Origin: Clostridia bacterium
GTDB taxonomy: Bacteria; Bacillota; Clostridia; Oscillospirales; Acutalibacteraceae
Reading direction: 5' to 3'
NCBI GenBank assembly: GCA_900767015.1
Contig: CAAFXQ010000033.1
Span: 1 to 21,650 of the forward strand
DNA length: 21,650 bases
Shown one piece after another: positions 1 to 7,026 of this stretch. The notes beneath the pieces were generated by a model that was not told the DNA's origin, ran no database searches, and was given only the letters and a program-made list of their open reading frames with translations. The position numbers and the translations under genes are program-made. Each line of letters begins with the position of its first letter. Within the stretch, counting starts at the first letter, position 1.

Positions 1-12
1 GTATCGGCTCAT
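1..12 (-). CDS. Start of an unidentified gene running off the window (4 codons)
   Basis: On the minus strand an ATG at base 12 overlaps the TGA stop of the rhamnulokinase gene as ATGA. It is preceded by a strong ribosome site, AAGGAGG, seven bases upstream. Only the first four codons (M-S-R-Y) lie inside the window. Position and coupling say it is the next gene of the rhamnose operon. A rhamnose isomerase, rhamnulose-1-phosphate aldolase or another hydrolase would fit the context, but four residues cannot identify it. Confidence 0.6.
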
Positions 13-1382
13 GTTCCTGCCTCCTTGATTTCAAAGGTTGTTCTGATGATTTTTCTCGCTTCGGTAAGGTCGATATTTTTGTCATGCATAATCTGCGACA
101 GAATATTGCCCGTTGCCGTCGCTTCGGTAAGACCTGTATAGACCTTCTTGCCGGTGTATTGCGCCGTCAGCAGGTTCAGATATTTGTCCCGACTGCCGCC
201 GCCGACAATATGAATGGAATTGATTTCTTTCTGACTGATTTTTTCAATCTCTTCAACTGCTGTTTTATACGATTCGGCAAGCGAATGATACACACTTGAC
301 AGCACATCACACAGCGGCAGATCGGGCTTACCTAAGTACATTCTTACCGCTTCAATCATATTATCGGGTGCTACAAAGCATGGGGCGTTCGGGTCGATTT
401 TTTCCTTGAAACTGCTCCCGATTGCCATAAGCATCATTTCGTCATAGGTCAGCGCTTTATCAAGATTCTTTCGGATATTCTGAAACAGCCACATGCCCAT
501 GATATTTTTCAGAAAGCGGAAACGGTACTCAATGCCGCCCTCATTCGTAAAATTTGCCGAAAGGGCTTCTTTTGTCAGAATCGGGTCGGTGTTTTCCGTA
601 CCGATGAGACTCCATGTGCCCGAGGAAATATACACGCTGTCTTTTTCAATCGGACAGGCGGCAACAGCGGACGCCGTATCATGCGACGGACACAGAAGCA
701 CCTCGCAGTCAAAGCCGACCTCGTTTTTCACTTCTTCGGTGAAATGTCCGACCGAAGTGCCCGGGAGGGAAAGCGGACGGAAAATATCTTTCGGTAAACC
801 GAGTTTATCAAGAATATATCCGTCCCACTGCTTCGTTTTGGCATTGACAAGGTTGGTTGTCGTAGCGTTGGTGTATTCGTTTTTGATTTCACCCGTCAGT
901 TTAAAGGAAAGATAGTCGGGCATCATCAGAAAGTGTCTTGCGCTTTTGAGCTTACCGCTTTTTTTATCGCAGAAAAGCTGATAAATTGTGTTAAAGTTCT
1001 GCTTCTGAATGCCTGTTCTCTCATACAGCTCGGACTGCGGAAGAATTTCAGCGACTTCTCTTGCGCTTTCGTCCGTCCGGCTGTCACGGTAGGACACCGC
1101 CGGGAAAATTTCCTTTTTATTTTCATCGAGCAGGACATAGTCAACGCCCCAGGTATCAATCGCTACCGTTTTCGGCTCTTTTCCGATTTCCCGGCAGCGT
1201 CTGATGCCGTTTTTGACGTGCTGAAACAGTTTCTCCGTGTCCCACACGAGAACACCGTTTTCATTATTGATTCCGTTTTCAAATCGGTAGATTTCCTCAA
1301 GGCAGAGCTTTCCGTTTTCGATACTTCCTAATATGTGTCTGCCCGAGGAGGCGCCGATATCGATAGCCAAATAATATATCAT
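9..1382 (-). CDS. rhaB: Rhamnulokinase (L-rhamnulose kinase)
   Basis: This is a 457-residue FGGY-family carbohydrate kinase that phosphorylates L-rhamnulose to L-rhamnulose 1-phosphate with ATP in the cytoplasm. The N-terminal phosphate-binding motif DIGASSGRH (residues 8-16) and the RhaB-type IDTWGVDY (75-82) are clear. The catalytic aspartate is D235 in SHDTASAV, followed by the SSGTWSLIG segment typical of rhamnulokinases. A GGGSRD motif of the second ATPase lobe lies near residue 393. Length is slightly below the 470-490 usual for the family, but the protein looks complete at both ends. The ATG overlaps the TGA of the upstream esterase gene as ATGA, so translation is probably coupled. It is the gene that ties the locus to L-rhamnose. 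Family assignment is secure from motifs; isomerase and aldolase genes are not in the window. Confidence 0.95.
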   Translation of the reverse strand: MIYYLAIDIGASSGRHILGSIENGKLCLEEIYRFENGINNENGVLVWDTEKLFQHVKNGIRRCREIGKEPKTVAIDTWGVDYVLLDENKKEIFPAVSYRDSRTDESAREVAEILPQSELYERTGIQKQNFNTIYQLFCDKKSGKLKSARHFLMMPDYLSFKLTGEIKNEYTNATTTNLVNAKTKQWDGYILDKLGLPKDIFRPLSLPGTSVGHFTEEVKNEVGFDCEVLLCPSHDTASAVAACPIEKDSVYISSGTWSLIGTENTDPILTKEALSANFTNEGGIEYRFRFLKNIMGMWLFQNIRKNLDKALTYDEMMLMAIGSSFKEKIDPNAPCFVAPDNMIEAVRMYLGKPDLPLCDVLSSVYHSLAESYKTAVEEIEKISQKEINSIHIVGGGSRDKYLNLLTAQYTGKKVYTGLTEATATGNILSQIMHDKNIDLTEARKIIRTTFEIKEAGT

Positions 1383-2938
1383 ATTCGTTCTCCCTTGTAA
1401 ACTTCCTGTTCGCTTCGGGACAGAATCTGCCCTTTCATGTTCACTCTCACCGTTTTCACTTTTTCGGGAGCAATGCCATTTTCAACCCAGTTCATAAGAG
1501 CTGTAAAGCCCTCTGAGGCGGTCATGCCGCCGCCCTTTCCCCGACAGTTGCCGTGAGAATCGCCGGGCATGATAAAGAGCTTGAAAAACCTGTCAACCTC
1601 CACTTGCCCCATTGTCTGACAGACCTTGCGGTAGTAATCCAGTGTGCCCTCAACGGGAATCAATGGGTCGTCGGTGCCGTGGTCTACCATCAATTTTCCG
1701 TGCGCAGCAAAGGCGGAAAGGTCAGCTTTATCCGATGCGCTGTCGCCGAAAAGACGGACGCTTTCATCAAATAGCTTTTCAAATTCGTCCTTCGTCATCT
1801 TTTTGCATTTCCACTTCGGGTCATGCACCACCCAACGCAGATATGCGGTCGAAAGATAAAACGGACGGACTTTTTTCCCGTTAAGGGAATAGTAAAAAGC
1901 ACCAACGGGAATCCCGACATTCCAAAATGTCCCGCCGGGATAAAAGCCGTACCACATTCTTTCGCCGTTTTTGCGGTGCGGGCCGTCCCAGATTTCGGAC
2001 ATCGCTTTTGCGTCATTTTGCGTGATGACGCCGCCTTTTGTCTTATCGCCTACAAGCTTTTGCGTATCAAAATCCACACGCTTTGTCAGCTTATAATACT
2101 TCTCATCGCCGCCGACGCTGTCACGGACTTTTTGCGAGATATATTTGATCTTTTCGGGATTCAGACTGTTCCCGTAATGCTGCATAACGGAAACAATGTA
2201 ATAGCTTTCGGGCACAAATCTGCACCAGTTGATAGCCGGGCAGGACGCCCATACGCCGTCAAAGGAATCAGGATATTCCTGCACCTGCGTCAGGCATTGC
2301 CGTCCGCCGCCGCTTCCGCCGGTGAGGTAGGAATACCGAATCGGCTTGTTATGCAGAATCTCGGTGATCGCCTTGCCGAAGCGCACCATATCGTTTGTTG
2401 CCCGGTGTCTCCAGTTTTCGTAAAGCTCACGACGGATTTCCCTTGTGTCGGGATCGAGCATTCGGTCGTCAAAACCGTTGACATTGCCGGCGTCCGCCGT
2501 AGCCGATGAAAAACCGTTCATAACGCCGAAGGGCACGGTCATGCCTCTTGCTGTGTTGTCGGGCTGTCCGAAATAGCCAAGGCCGCCGGTGCTGGTTCCG
2601 CCGCCGCAGGTGCCTAAAAAGCGTTCATTCCATTTTAGCGGTGACCACACGATGATGTCTTCGGAAAAATCGCCGGTTCGAAGTGTGATACGCACATCGC
2701 AGTAAGCGGGCAGTCCCTTGAGCCGGGCGAGAAACGGCATGATTTTTTCGGCAAGATTCTGCCGGCTTTGATAAATGCCGCTTTCATTTACAGCGGCGTA
2801 TGTTACCGTGAAGTGATCCTCGGGAAATCGCTTTTGTAACTGCTCCTCAATATACGCCGCCTTACAGCGTTCCCGAATACCCTCGGTTTCTTTGTACGGC
2901 GACATATCGAAGAAGATAATATCGTTTTTTGCATTCAT
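1379..2938 (-). CDS. Tannase/feruloyl esterase family hydrolase, cytoplasmic
   Basis: This 519-residue protein resembles the tannase/feruloyl esterase family (PF07519), which hydrolyses ester bonds between phenolic acids and sugars or polyols. The family's glycine-rich nucleophile loop is seen as TGGSGGGRQ with Ser209. A candidate Asp is D423 or D424 in HGTDDPLIP, and a candidate His is H462 in DSHGNCRG, giving a plausible Ser-Asp-His triad. Residues around 105-150 carry the Gly-rich segment CGGGTSTGG-YFGQ before FSSATADAG. The start at 2938 is chosen because GGGAGG lies eight bases upstream and the ATG overlaps the GH3 stop as ATGA; an upstream in-frame ATG at 2980 lies inside GH3 and lacks such support. 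There is no signal peptide, unlike many secreted tannases, so it probably acts on imported substrate. Whether the acyl group is galloyl, feruloyl/caffeoyl or aliphatic cannot be read from the sequence. Confidence 0.8.
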   Translation of the reverse strand: MNAKNDIIFFDMSPYKETEGIRERCKAAYIEEQLQKRFPEDHFTVTYAAVNESGIYQSRQNLAEKIMPFLARLKGLPAYCDVRITLRTGDFSEDIIVWSPLKWNERFLGTCGGGTSTGGLGYFGQPDNTARGMTVPFGVMNGFSSATADAGNVNGFDDRMLDPDTREIRRELYENWRHRATNDMVRFGKAITEILHNKPIRYSYLTGGSGGGRQCLTQVQEYPDSFDGVWASCPAINWCRFVPESYYIVSVMQHYGNSLNPEKIKYISQKVRDSVGGDEKYYKLTKRVDFDTQKLVGDKTKGGVITQNDAKAMSEIWDGPHRKNGERMWYGFYPGGTFWNVGIPVGAFYYSLNGKKVRPFYLSTAYLRWVVHDPKWKCKKMTKDEFEKLFDESVRLFGDSASDKADLSAFAAHGKLMVDHGTDDPLIPVEGTLDYYRKVCQTMGQVEVDRFFKLFIMPGDSHGNCRGKGGGMTASEGFTALMNWVENGIAPEKVKTVRVNMKGQILSRSEQEVYKGERI

Positions 2939-5277
2939 TTTCCGCACCTCCCGATGCCTTTTACAACTCTTTTTGCACACAGCCGCAATTCTTCGGCGGT
3001 GAGTTCATTGTTTTCGATTGCTTGTAAAACAGAATCAATATCCGCCTGACTTCCCGGCATAATCAGGTCGTTTCCGGACCTGATACATAAGGCGGCGTCC
3101 GAAACACCGTAGGGAGAATCGTGAGAGGACAGCTCCTGCGTGGCATACCAGTCCGTCATCACAACGCCGTCAAAGCCCCATTCGTCTCTTAAAATTTCGG
3201 TCAGAAGCTTTCGGGAGTTGGCGCAGTGAACGCTGTTTATCAGATTGTAGGCGGACATAACACAGGCCGGCTTTGCTTCCTTAACGCAGATTTCAAAGCC
3301 CTTGAGATAAATTTCCCGAAGCGCTCTTTCGGATAGAACCGAGTTGTTGTAATTCCGTCTGTTTTCCTTGTTGTTGCAGGCAAAGTGCTTGATTGTGACG
3401 CCCTTGCCCTTATGCTTCTGAACGCCTTTTGTAACAGCCGCCGCGCATTTCCCGGTGAGCAACGGATCCTCCGAAAAATACTCGAAGTTCCGTCCGCACA
3501 ACGGATTTCGCTGGATATTCATTCCGGGCGCAAGCCACCAGTCAATGCCGAAGATTTCCATTTCGGTTCCGACAACATCGCCTGCCTCCTGCAACAGCTC
3601 GGTGTCCCACGTCTGTGCAAGCACGGTTGCCGACGGCAAGGCGGTGCAGTAACGGTATTCGGTGACCGTTCCCGACAAATCTACCGTCTGCGCTTCTTCG
3701 GGAAGCACAAGAGAGAGAATCGGATCCTCTTTCGGATTGTTGATATAAAGACCGTCTTTCCGATACACAACGGGGTTGATCCGCAGACCTGCCGGTCCGT
3801 CCGCCATCACGACAGAAGGAATCGCGTCAATAGAGTCGGCGGTCTCTCCCGCCGCGCCGGGAATGCTGTCGGAGGCGTTGCCGATGACGCTGAAATCCGT
3901 CAGACTCGTCCGGGCATTTCCGACAACGAGCACGGCAAGTTCTTCGGTTGAAAAACCGTCCAGCTGCCGGGACAACGCTTCGTCAAATGTTTCGGTGTGT
4001 TTTTCTGTTTCAAAGATTTTTTCGTCGAGGCTGATTTCAGCACAGGAGGTCAGGTGATCACTGCTGTTCCCGACGGCGATTTCGTACCGTCCTCCCTCAA
4101 GATGCCATTTCTGCAAGACTTCATCGTAAAAGGCAAGCTGTTCAATCTGAAAAGAAAGCGTAAGTTCCTGTTCTTCCGAGGGTGCCAGAAGCTTTGTCTT
4201 CCGGAAAGCCGCAAGGATTTTCTCTGCCTTTTCGGAAAGAACCGACGGCTGACGGACATAGACCTGCACAACCTCTTTGCCCGAAAAGACCGTCCCTGTA
4301 TTTTTCACACGGACGGTTACGGTTACTTCGTCCGTTGTTTTGGTGACTGACATGAGCCGGATATCAAAAGAAGTATAGGAAAGACCGAAGCCGAACGGAA
4401 AAACCGGCTTGATTTTTTGACGGTCAAACCAGCGGTAGCCGACGAAAATATCCTCTTTATACCGGGTATTCCATGGGTCGCCGTTATAAAATTCTTCAAA
4501 GCACGGATAGTCTGTCCCTTTTGCCGCCCATGTTGCCGCAAGCTTGCCCGACGGCGTGACCTTTCCCGAAAGAATATCGGAAACGGCGTCACCGGCGCTG
4601 ATTCCGCCAAGACCGGTCAAAACAACCGCATTGATATTCGGGTTTTCAAAAACAGGCTGTATTTCGATTACACCGCCGACATTCAGAAGCAAAACGAAAA
4701 TCGGATAGCTGTCGCTGATAAGCGAAATGTCACTGATTTCCTGCCGGGTCAGCCGGTAATCGCCTTCTTCGTTTTTTCGGTCTGCCCCCTCACCGCAGGA
4801 ACGGGAAACCACATACACTGCGGCATCGGCTGAAAAGCGTTCGCAGTCGTCCTTTTCCACCGCGCTGACACCCGGAGCCTGAAAAGGACTGCCGAGCATT
4901 GCGCCCAAGGCCGTCATGACGCCTTTTTTAGAAAGTGCCTTTATCTTTTGATTATAAGCGGCTCTTGCTTCGTTCTGTATCCGGTCGTATTCCTCTAAAA
5001 GCGGCTTTGTCACAATTTCAAATCCGGCGTTTTCCAGACCGCTTTCAATGCTGACAAAGCTCCGGACATTGACGTCACCCGAACCGGTTCCGCCCTTTAC
5101 CGTCTGTCTTGCACCGTTTCCGTAAAGAGCAATCCTGCGGATATTTTCGGAAAAAGGCAGACAGCCGTTGTTCTTTAACAGCACACACCCGTCCGCCGCC
5201 GCTTTTCTCGCAAAAGCCTTATGCTTTTCTTCCGCTGTATTCTTTTCGGCGGCTTTTGTATCGGATAAGTCTTTCAC
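2935..5277 (-). CDS. GH3 beta-glycosidase with permuted domain order
   Basis: This is a 780-residue glycoside hydrolase of family 3 in which the usual order is reversed. The alpha/beta sandwich comes first (about 20-300, beginning AAADGCVLLKNNGCLPF), then a fibronectin-like domain (about 300-410), and the TIM barrel with the nucleophile comes last (about 480-775). The barrel shows GVTIKHFACNN and FDGVVMTDWYA, giving nucleophile Asp709. This order is known in some rumen/gut Firmicute beta-glucosidases. The GTG at 5277 is the chosen start, with AGGAGG eleven bases upstream; a nearer ATG (5284) is in another frame and stops quickly. No signal peptide is seen. In this locus it probably removes beta-linked glucose (or xylose) from the imported glycoside. 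Sugar specificity is inference. The promoter and a palindromic operator lie directly upstream. Confidence 0.9.
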   Translation of the reverse strand: MKDLSDTKAAEKNTAEEKHKAFARKAAADGCVLLKNNGCLPFSENIRRIALYGNGARQTVKGGTGSGDVNVRSFVSIESGLENAGFEIVTKPLLEEYDRIQNEARAAYNQKIKALSKKGVMTALGAMLGSPFQAPGVSAVEKDDCERFSADAAVYVVSRSCGEGADRKNEEGDYRLTRQEISDISLISDSYPIFVLLLNVGGVIEIQPVFENPNINAVVLTGLGGISAGDAVSDILSGKVTPSGKLAATWAAKGTDYPCFEEFYNGDPWNTRYKEDIFVGYRWFDRQKIKPVFPFGFGLSYTSFDIRLMSVTKTTDEVTVTVRVKNTGTVFSGKEVVQVYVRQPSVLSEKAEKILAAFRKTKLLAPSEEQELTLSFQIEQLAFYDEVLQKWHLEGGRYEIAVGNSSDHLTSCAEISLDEKIFETEKHTETFDEALSRQLDGFSTEELAVLVVGNARTSLTDFSVIGNASDSIPGAAGETADSIDAIPSVVMADGPAGLRINPVVYRKDGLYINNPKEDPILSLVLPEEAQTVDLSGTVTEYRYCTALPSATVLAQTWDTELLQEAGDVVGTEMEIFGIDWWLAPGMNIQRNPLCGRNFEYFSEDPLLTGKCAAAVTKGVQKHKGKGVTIKHFACNNKENRRNYNNSVLSERALREIYLKGFEICVKEAKPACVMSAYNLINSVHCANSRKLLTEILRDEWGFDGVVMTDWYATQELSSHDSPYGVSDAALCIRSGNDLIMPGSQADIDSVLQAIENNELTAEELRLCAKRVVKGIGRCGK

Positions 5278-5296
5278 TTGTCATACGCCTCCTAAC

Positions 5297-5312
5297 TGTT
5301 ACAACTGTAACA
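5297..5312. promoter_or_regulatory. Palindromic operator O1 in the GH3 promoter
   Basis: The inverted repeat TGTTAC-AACT-GTAACA overlaps the predicted minus-strand -10 box of the GH3/tannase/rhaB operon. Extended to 5295-5313 it matches 17 of 19 positions of the sequence at 5976-5994 upstream of the plus-strand operon. It is most simply a binding site for the TetR-family protein encoded next door; that link is inferred. Confidence 0.7.
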
Positions 5313-5332
5313 CATGGGAGCAAGAAAATCAA
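5302..5332 (-). promoter_or_regulatory. Predicted promoter of GH3-tannase-rhaB operon
   Basis: Read on the minus strand, TTGATT is followed about 17 bases later by TACAGT, a 4/6 match to TATAAT. The -10 lies inside operator O1 and about 25 bases upstream of the GTG start, an arrangement expected for repression by occlusion. The boxes are not strong; the promoter is inferred from position and spacing. Read-through from tetR is also possible because no terminator is visible between the genes. Confidence 0.45.
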
Positions 5333-5369
5333 TTGACTTTCCGCTTACTGAAACAAACGACGGTTTTTG

Positions 5370-5885
5370 TTACACATCGGCAAGGGTGATCATCTGCCGC
5401 AGATCGAGATTCGGTATTTTTTCGCTCATTCCCCGTTTGATCCATTCGTCCACAAAGCCGTAAATTGCCCCGGCAGCCGCGGCGCAGATATAGGCTGTTT
5501 TTTCGTCCTGCGTGTCCTTGGGGCCGCAGCAGGAAAAGATGTGGTCTTTCAGAATATATGTCACATTATTTTCCGTCAGCAGGTGGATAAGCTCCGTGTT
5601 TTTCCGGTATTGATTGAGAAGCTCCTGCCAGAAGGTTTCGTGAAACTCCTCTTCGCTTTTTTTGGAAAACTCCTCCCACCAGTCATCGGTGCATTTTTTC
5701 AGATACTTCGTAAGAATATCGTCAAGGCTGTTGAAATTCCGGTAAAAAGAAACCCGGCTGACGCCTGCTTTCTGACAAAGCTCCGATACATTGATGTCAC
5801 AAAGGCGCTTTTTCTTCATTAAAATCAGCAGAGCCTGCGTGATGCTCTCGGTCACAATCTCATGCGCTTCGTTTTTTCGTTTCAT
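5370..5885 (-). CDS. TetR/AcrR-family transcriptional repressor
   Basis: This is a 171-residue regulator with an N-terminal TetR helix-turn-helix (about residues 13-58). The recognition region reads INVSELCQKAGVSRVSFYRNF, split by the turn at KAGVS. The remaining 110 residues are a helical ligand-binding and dimerisation domain, ending near IPNLDLRQMI. It sits between the two arms of the rhamnoside locus and is transcribed away from the plus-strand operon. Palindromes built on TGTTAC/GTAACA lie at its own start (5886-5898), upstream of the plus operon and upstream of GH3, so it probably represses all of these and itself. TetR proteins usually sense small, often hydrophobic ligands. An aromatic aglycone, a phenolic acid or the intact glycoside are candidate inducers, but this is inference; typical rhamnose loci use AraC, DeoR or GntR-type regulators instead. 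Confidence 0.88.
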   Translation of the reverse strand: MKRKNEAHEIVTESITQALLILMKKKRLCDINVSELCQKAGVSRVSFYRNFNSLDDILTKYLKKCTDDWWEEFSKKSEEEFHETFWQELLNQYRKNTELIHLLTENNVTYILKDHIFSCCGPKDTQDEKTAYICAAAAGAIYGFVDEWIKRGMSEKIPNLDLRQMITLADV

Positions 5886-5898
5886 AAGTGTTACACTT
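5886..5898. promoter_or_regulatory. Palindrome at the tetR start, possible autoregulatory site
   Basis: AAGTGT-T-ACACTT is a perfect 13-base palindrome immediately upstream of the tetR start codon. It overlaps the spacer between its ribosome site (AAGGAAG on the minus strand) and ATG, and shares the GTTACA core of the two other operators. Binding here would block transcription elongation or occlude the early transcript. Autoregulation is inferred. Confidence 0.5.
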
Positions 5899-5942
5899 CC
5901 TTTTCGAGTGTTTCAGTTGCCGTTCAAATTCGGTCAGATATC

Positions 5943-5971
5943 TTGCAAAGCAGTATTTTTGATGATACACT
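5943..5971 (+). promoter_or_regulatory. Predicted promoter of the plus-strand esterase-transporter-GH78 operon
   Basis: TTGCAA (5943-5948) and TACACT (5966-5971) are separated by 17 bases. The -10 is preceded by TGA, fitting an extended -10 element. The large palindrome 5963-5993 covers the -10 and predicted start site. Start codon distance is about 57 bases. Assigned from sequence alone. Confidence 0.6.
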
Positions 5972-5993
5972 TGTAACAGTTACAACTGTATCA
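5963..5993. promoter_or_regulatory. 31-bp palindromic operator O2
   Basis: The site is symmetric about base 5978, with arms GATACACTTGTAAC and GTTACAACTGTATC plus one more matching pair outside. Only one of fifteen arm pairs mismatches. The centre, TTGTAACAGTTACAA, is a perfect 15-base palindrome apart from the middle base. Its length would suit two overlapping TetR dimers, as known for QacR-type operators. The right half matches operator O1 in 17 of 19 positions. Assignment to the adjacent TetR protein is inference. Confidence 0.75.
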
Positions 5994-6027
5994 CCATTTT
6001 TATTTTCTGTCAAGGAGGCGGTCGGAT

Positions 6028-7014
6028 TTGGCTGAACAGACCGTAGTTTTAAACAAGGAGCGCAAGGTGACGCTGACGGTGTTTGCGGCGCACCGGAAGA
6101 AAACCCCCGCCATTCTGATTTTACCGGGAGGCGCCTATAATGAGTGCAGTCTCAACGAGGGAAAGCCCGTCGCAAAAAAATTCAATTCCTTAGGCTATAA
6201 CGCCTTTGTCCTTTGTTACAGCGTCGGTAAGCATTACAAATGGCCGTATCCGCTTGACGATCTTGAAAGCGCCATGGAATATTTGAAGCTTCATCATGAT
6301 GAACTCTTTATTGATCCCGAAAAAATCGTTCTTGCCGGGTTTTCCGCCGGCGGACATCTTGCCGGAGCCGGCGCAACCATAGCAAAAAACAAGCCCTTTG
6401 CGGCGATTCTCTGTTATCCGGCTCTGAACCGCTCGACCATTGCGTATTCCGCTCCCGGGGCACCGGACATTCCCGACTGCGTCAACGAGGATACCTGTCC
6501 GTGCTTTCTCGCTTCCTCCCGGAACGACTGGATTGTTCCGATTGACAACACCCATCGCTTCGTAAGTGCTCTGGACAGAAACTTCATTGATTACGAGGAG
6601 CATATCTACGGCTTTTCCATGCACGGTTTTTCTATCGGAAAAGAGGTCAACGCCGTGCCGCCGCTGTTCTGTTCACGGGTCGGCGACTGGGTCGAGGAAA
6701 GCGCATCATGGATTGACGACTTGGTCAGCGGACGGTACATTTCAATAAGGGACGGCGCCGAATATCAGGACGCACACGCCGAGTATTTTTCAAGTAAAAA
6801 CTCCGTCGGACTGATTTTTAAGGATGAACAGGCAAAAAGAGCGCTCAAAAAGAAGCACCTGAAATATTACCTGCTGATTGAAGCGTCAAAAGCGAAAATC
6901 GGCGACTTTGTTGAACGGGTGACCGTCAGAAATGTTCTGAGCTTTTTGCAGGTTGCCCCAAAAGAATTTGAAAAAATCGATGAAACCTTAAAAACAATCC
7001 CCATCAAACGATAA
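6028..7014 (+). CDS. Alpha/beta hydrolase (acyl/feruloyl esterase type) with extra C-terminal domain
   Basis: This 328-residue protein has an alpha/beta-hydrolase core of the BD-FAE/acetyl-xylan-esterase kind. The oxyanion motif LPGGAYNECS comes first, then the nucleophile elbow GFSAGGH with Ser106. Likely Asp167 is in SSRNDWIVP and His199 in SMHGFS. Such enzymes remove acetyl or hydroxycinnamoyl esters from sugars. Residues about 228-328 follow the fold and look like the small helical domain often appended to Clostridial carbohydrate enzymes (pattern IGxxxxDEQAKxxL ... VRNVLSFL); its role is unknown. The TTG start is chosen because AGGAGG lies nine bases upstream and no ATG is near. There is no signal peptide. 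It is first in the plus-strand operon, 12 bases before the transporter gene, and is under operator O2. Substrate is inferred from neighbours only. Confidence 0.8.
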   Translation: MAEQTVVLNKERKVTLTVFAAHRKKTPAILILPGGAYNECSLNEGKPVAKKFNSLGYNAFVLCYSVGKHYKWPYPLDDLESAMEYLKLHHDELFIDPEKIVLAGFSAGGHLAGAGATIAKNKPFAAILCYPALNRSTIAYSAPGAPDIPDCVNEDTCPCFLASSRNDWIVPIDNTHRFVSALDRNFIDYEEHIYGFSMHGFSIGKEVNAVPPLFCSRVGDWVEESASWIDDLVSGRYISIRDGAEYQDAHAEYFSSKNSVGLIFKDEQAKRALKKKHLKYYLLIEASKAKIGDFVERVTVRNVLSFLQVAPKEFEKIDETLKTIPIKR

Positions 7015-7026
7015 GGAGATGCTGTT

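Noticed and set aside
1823..2509. Long plus-strand open frame (228 codons) antisense to the tannase-family gene
   Set aside because: It lies wholly opposite a gene with clear family motifs, has no ribosome site, and gives a Cys/Arg-rich product with no recognisable domain. It reflects codon bias on the other strand.
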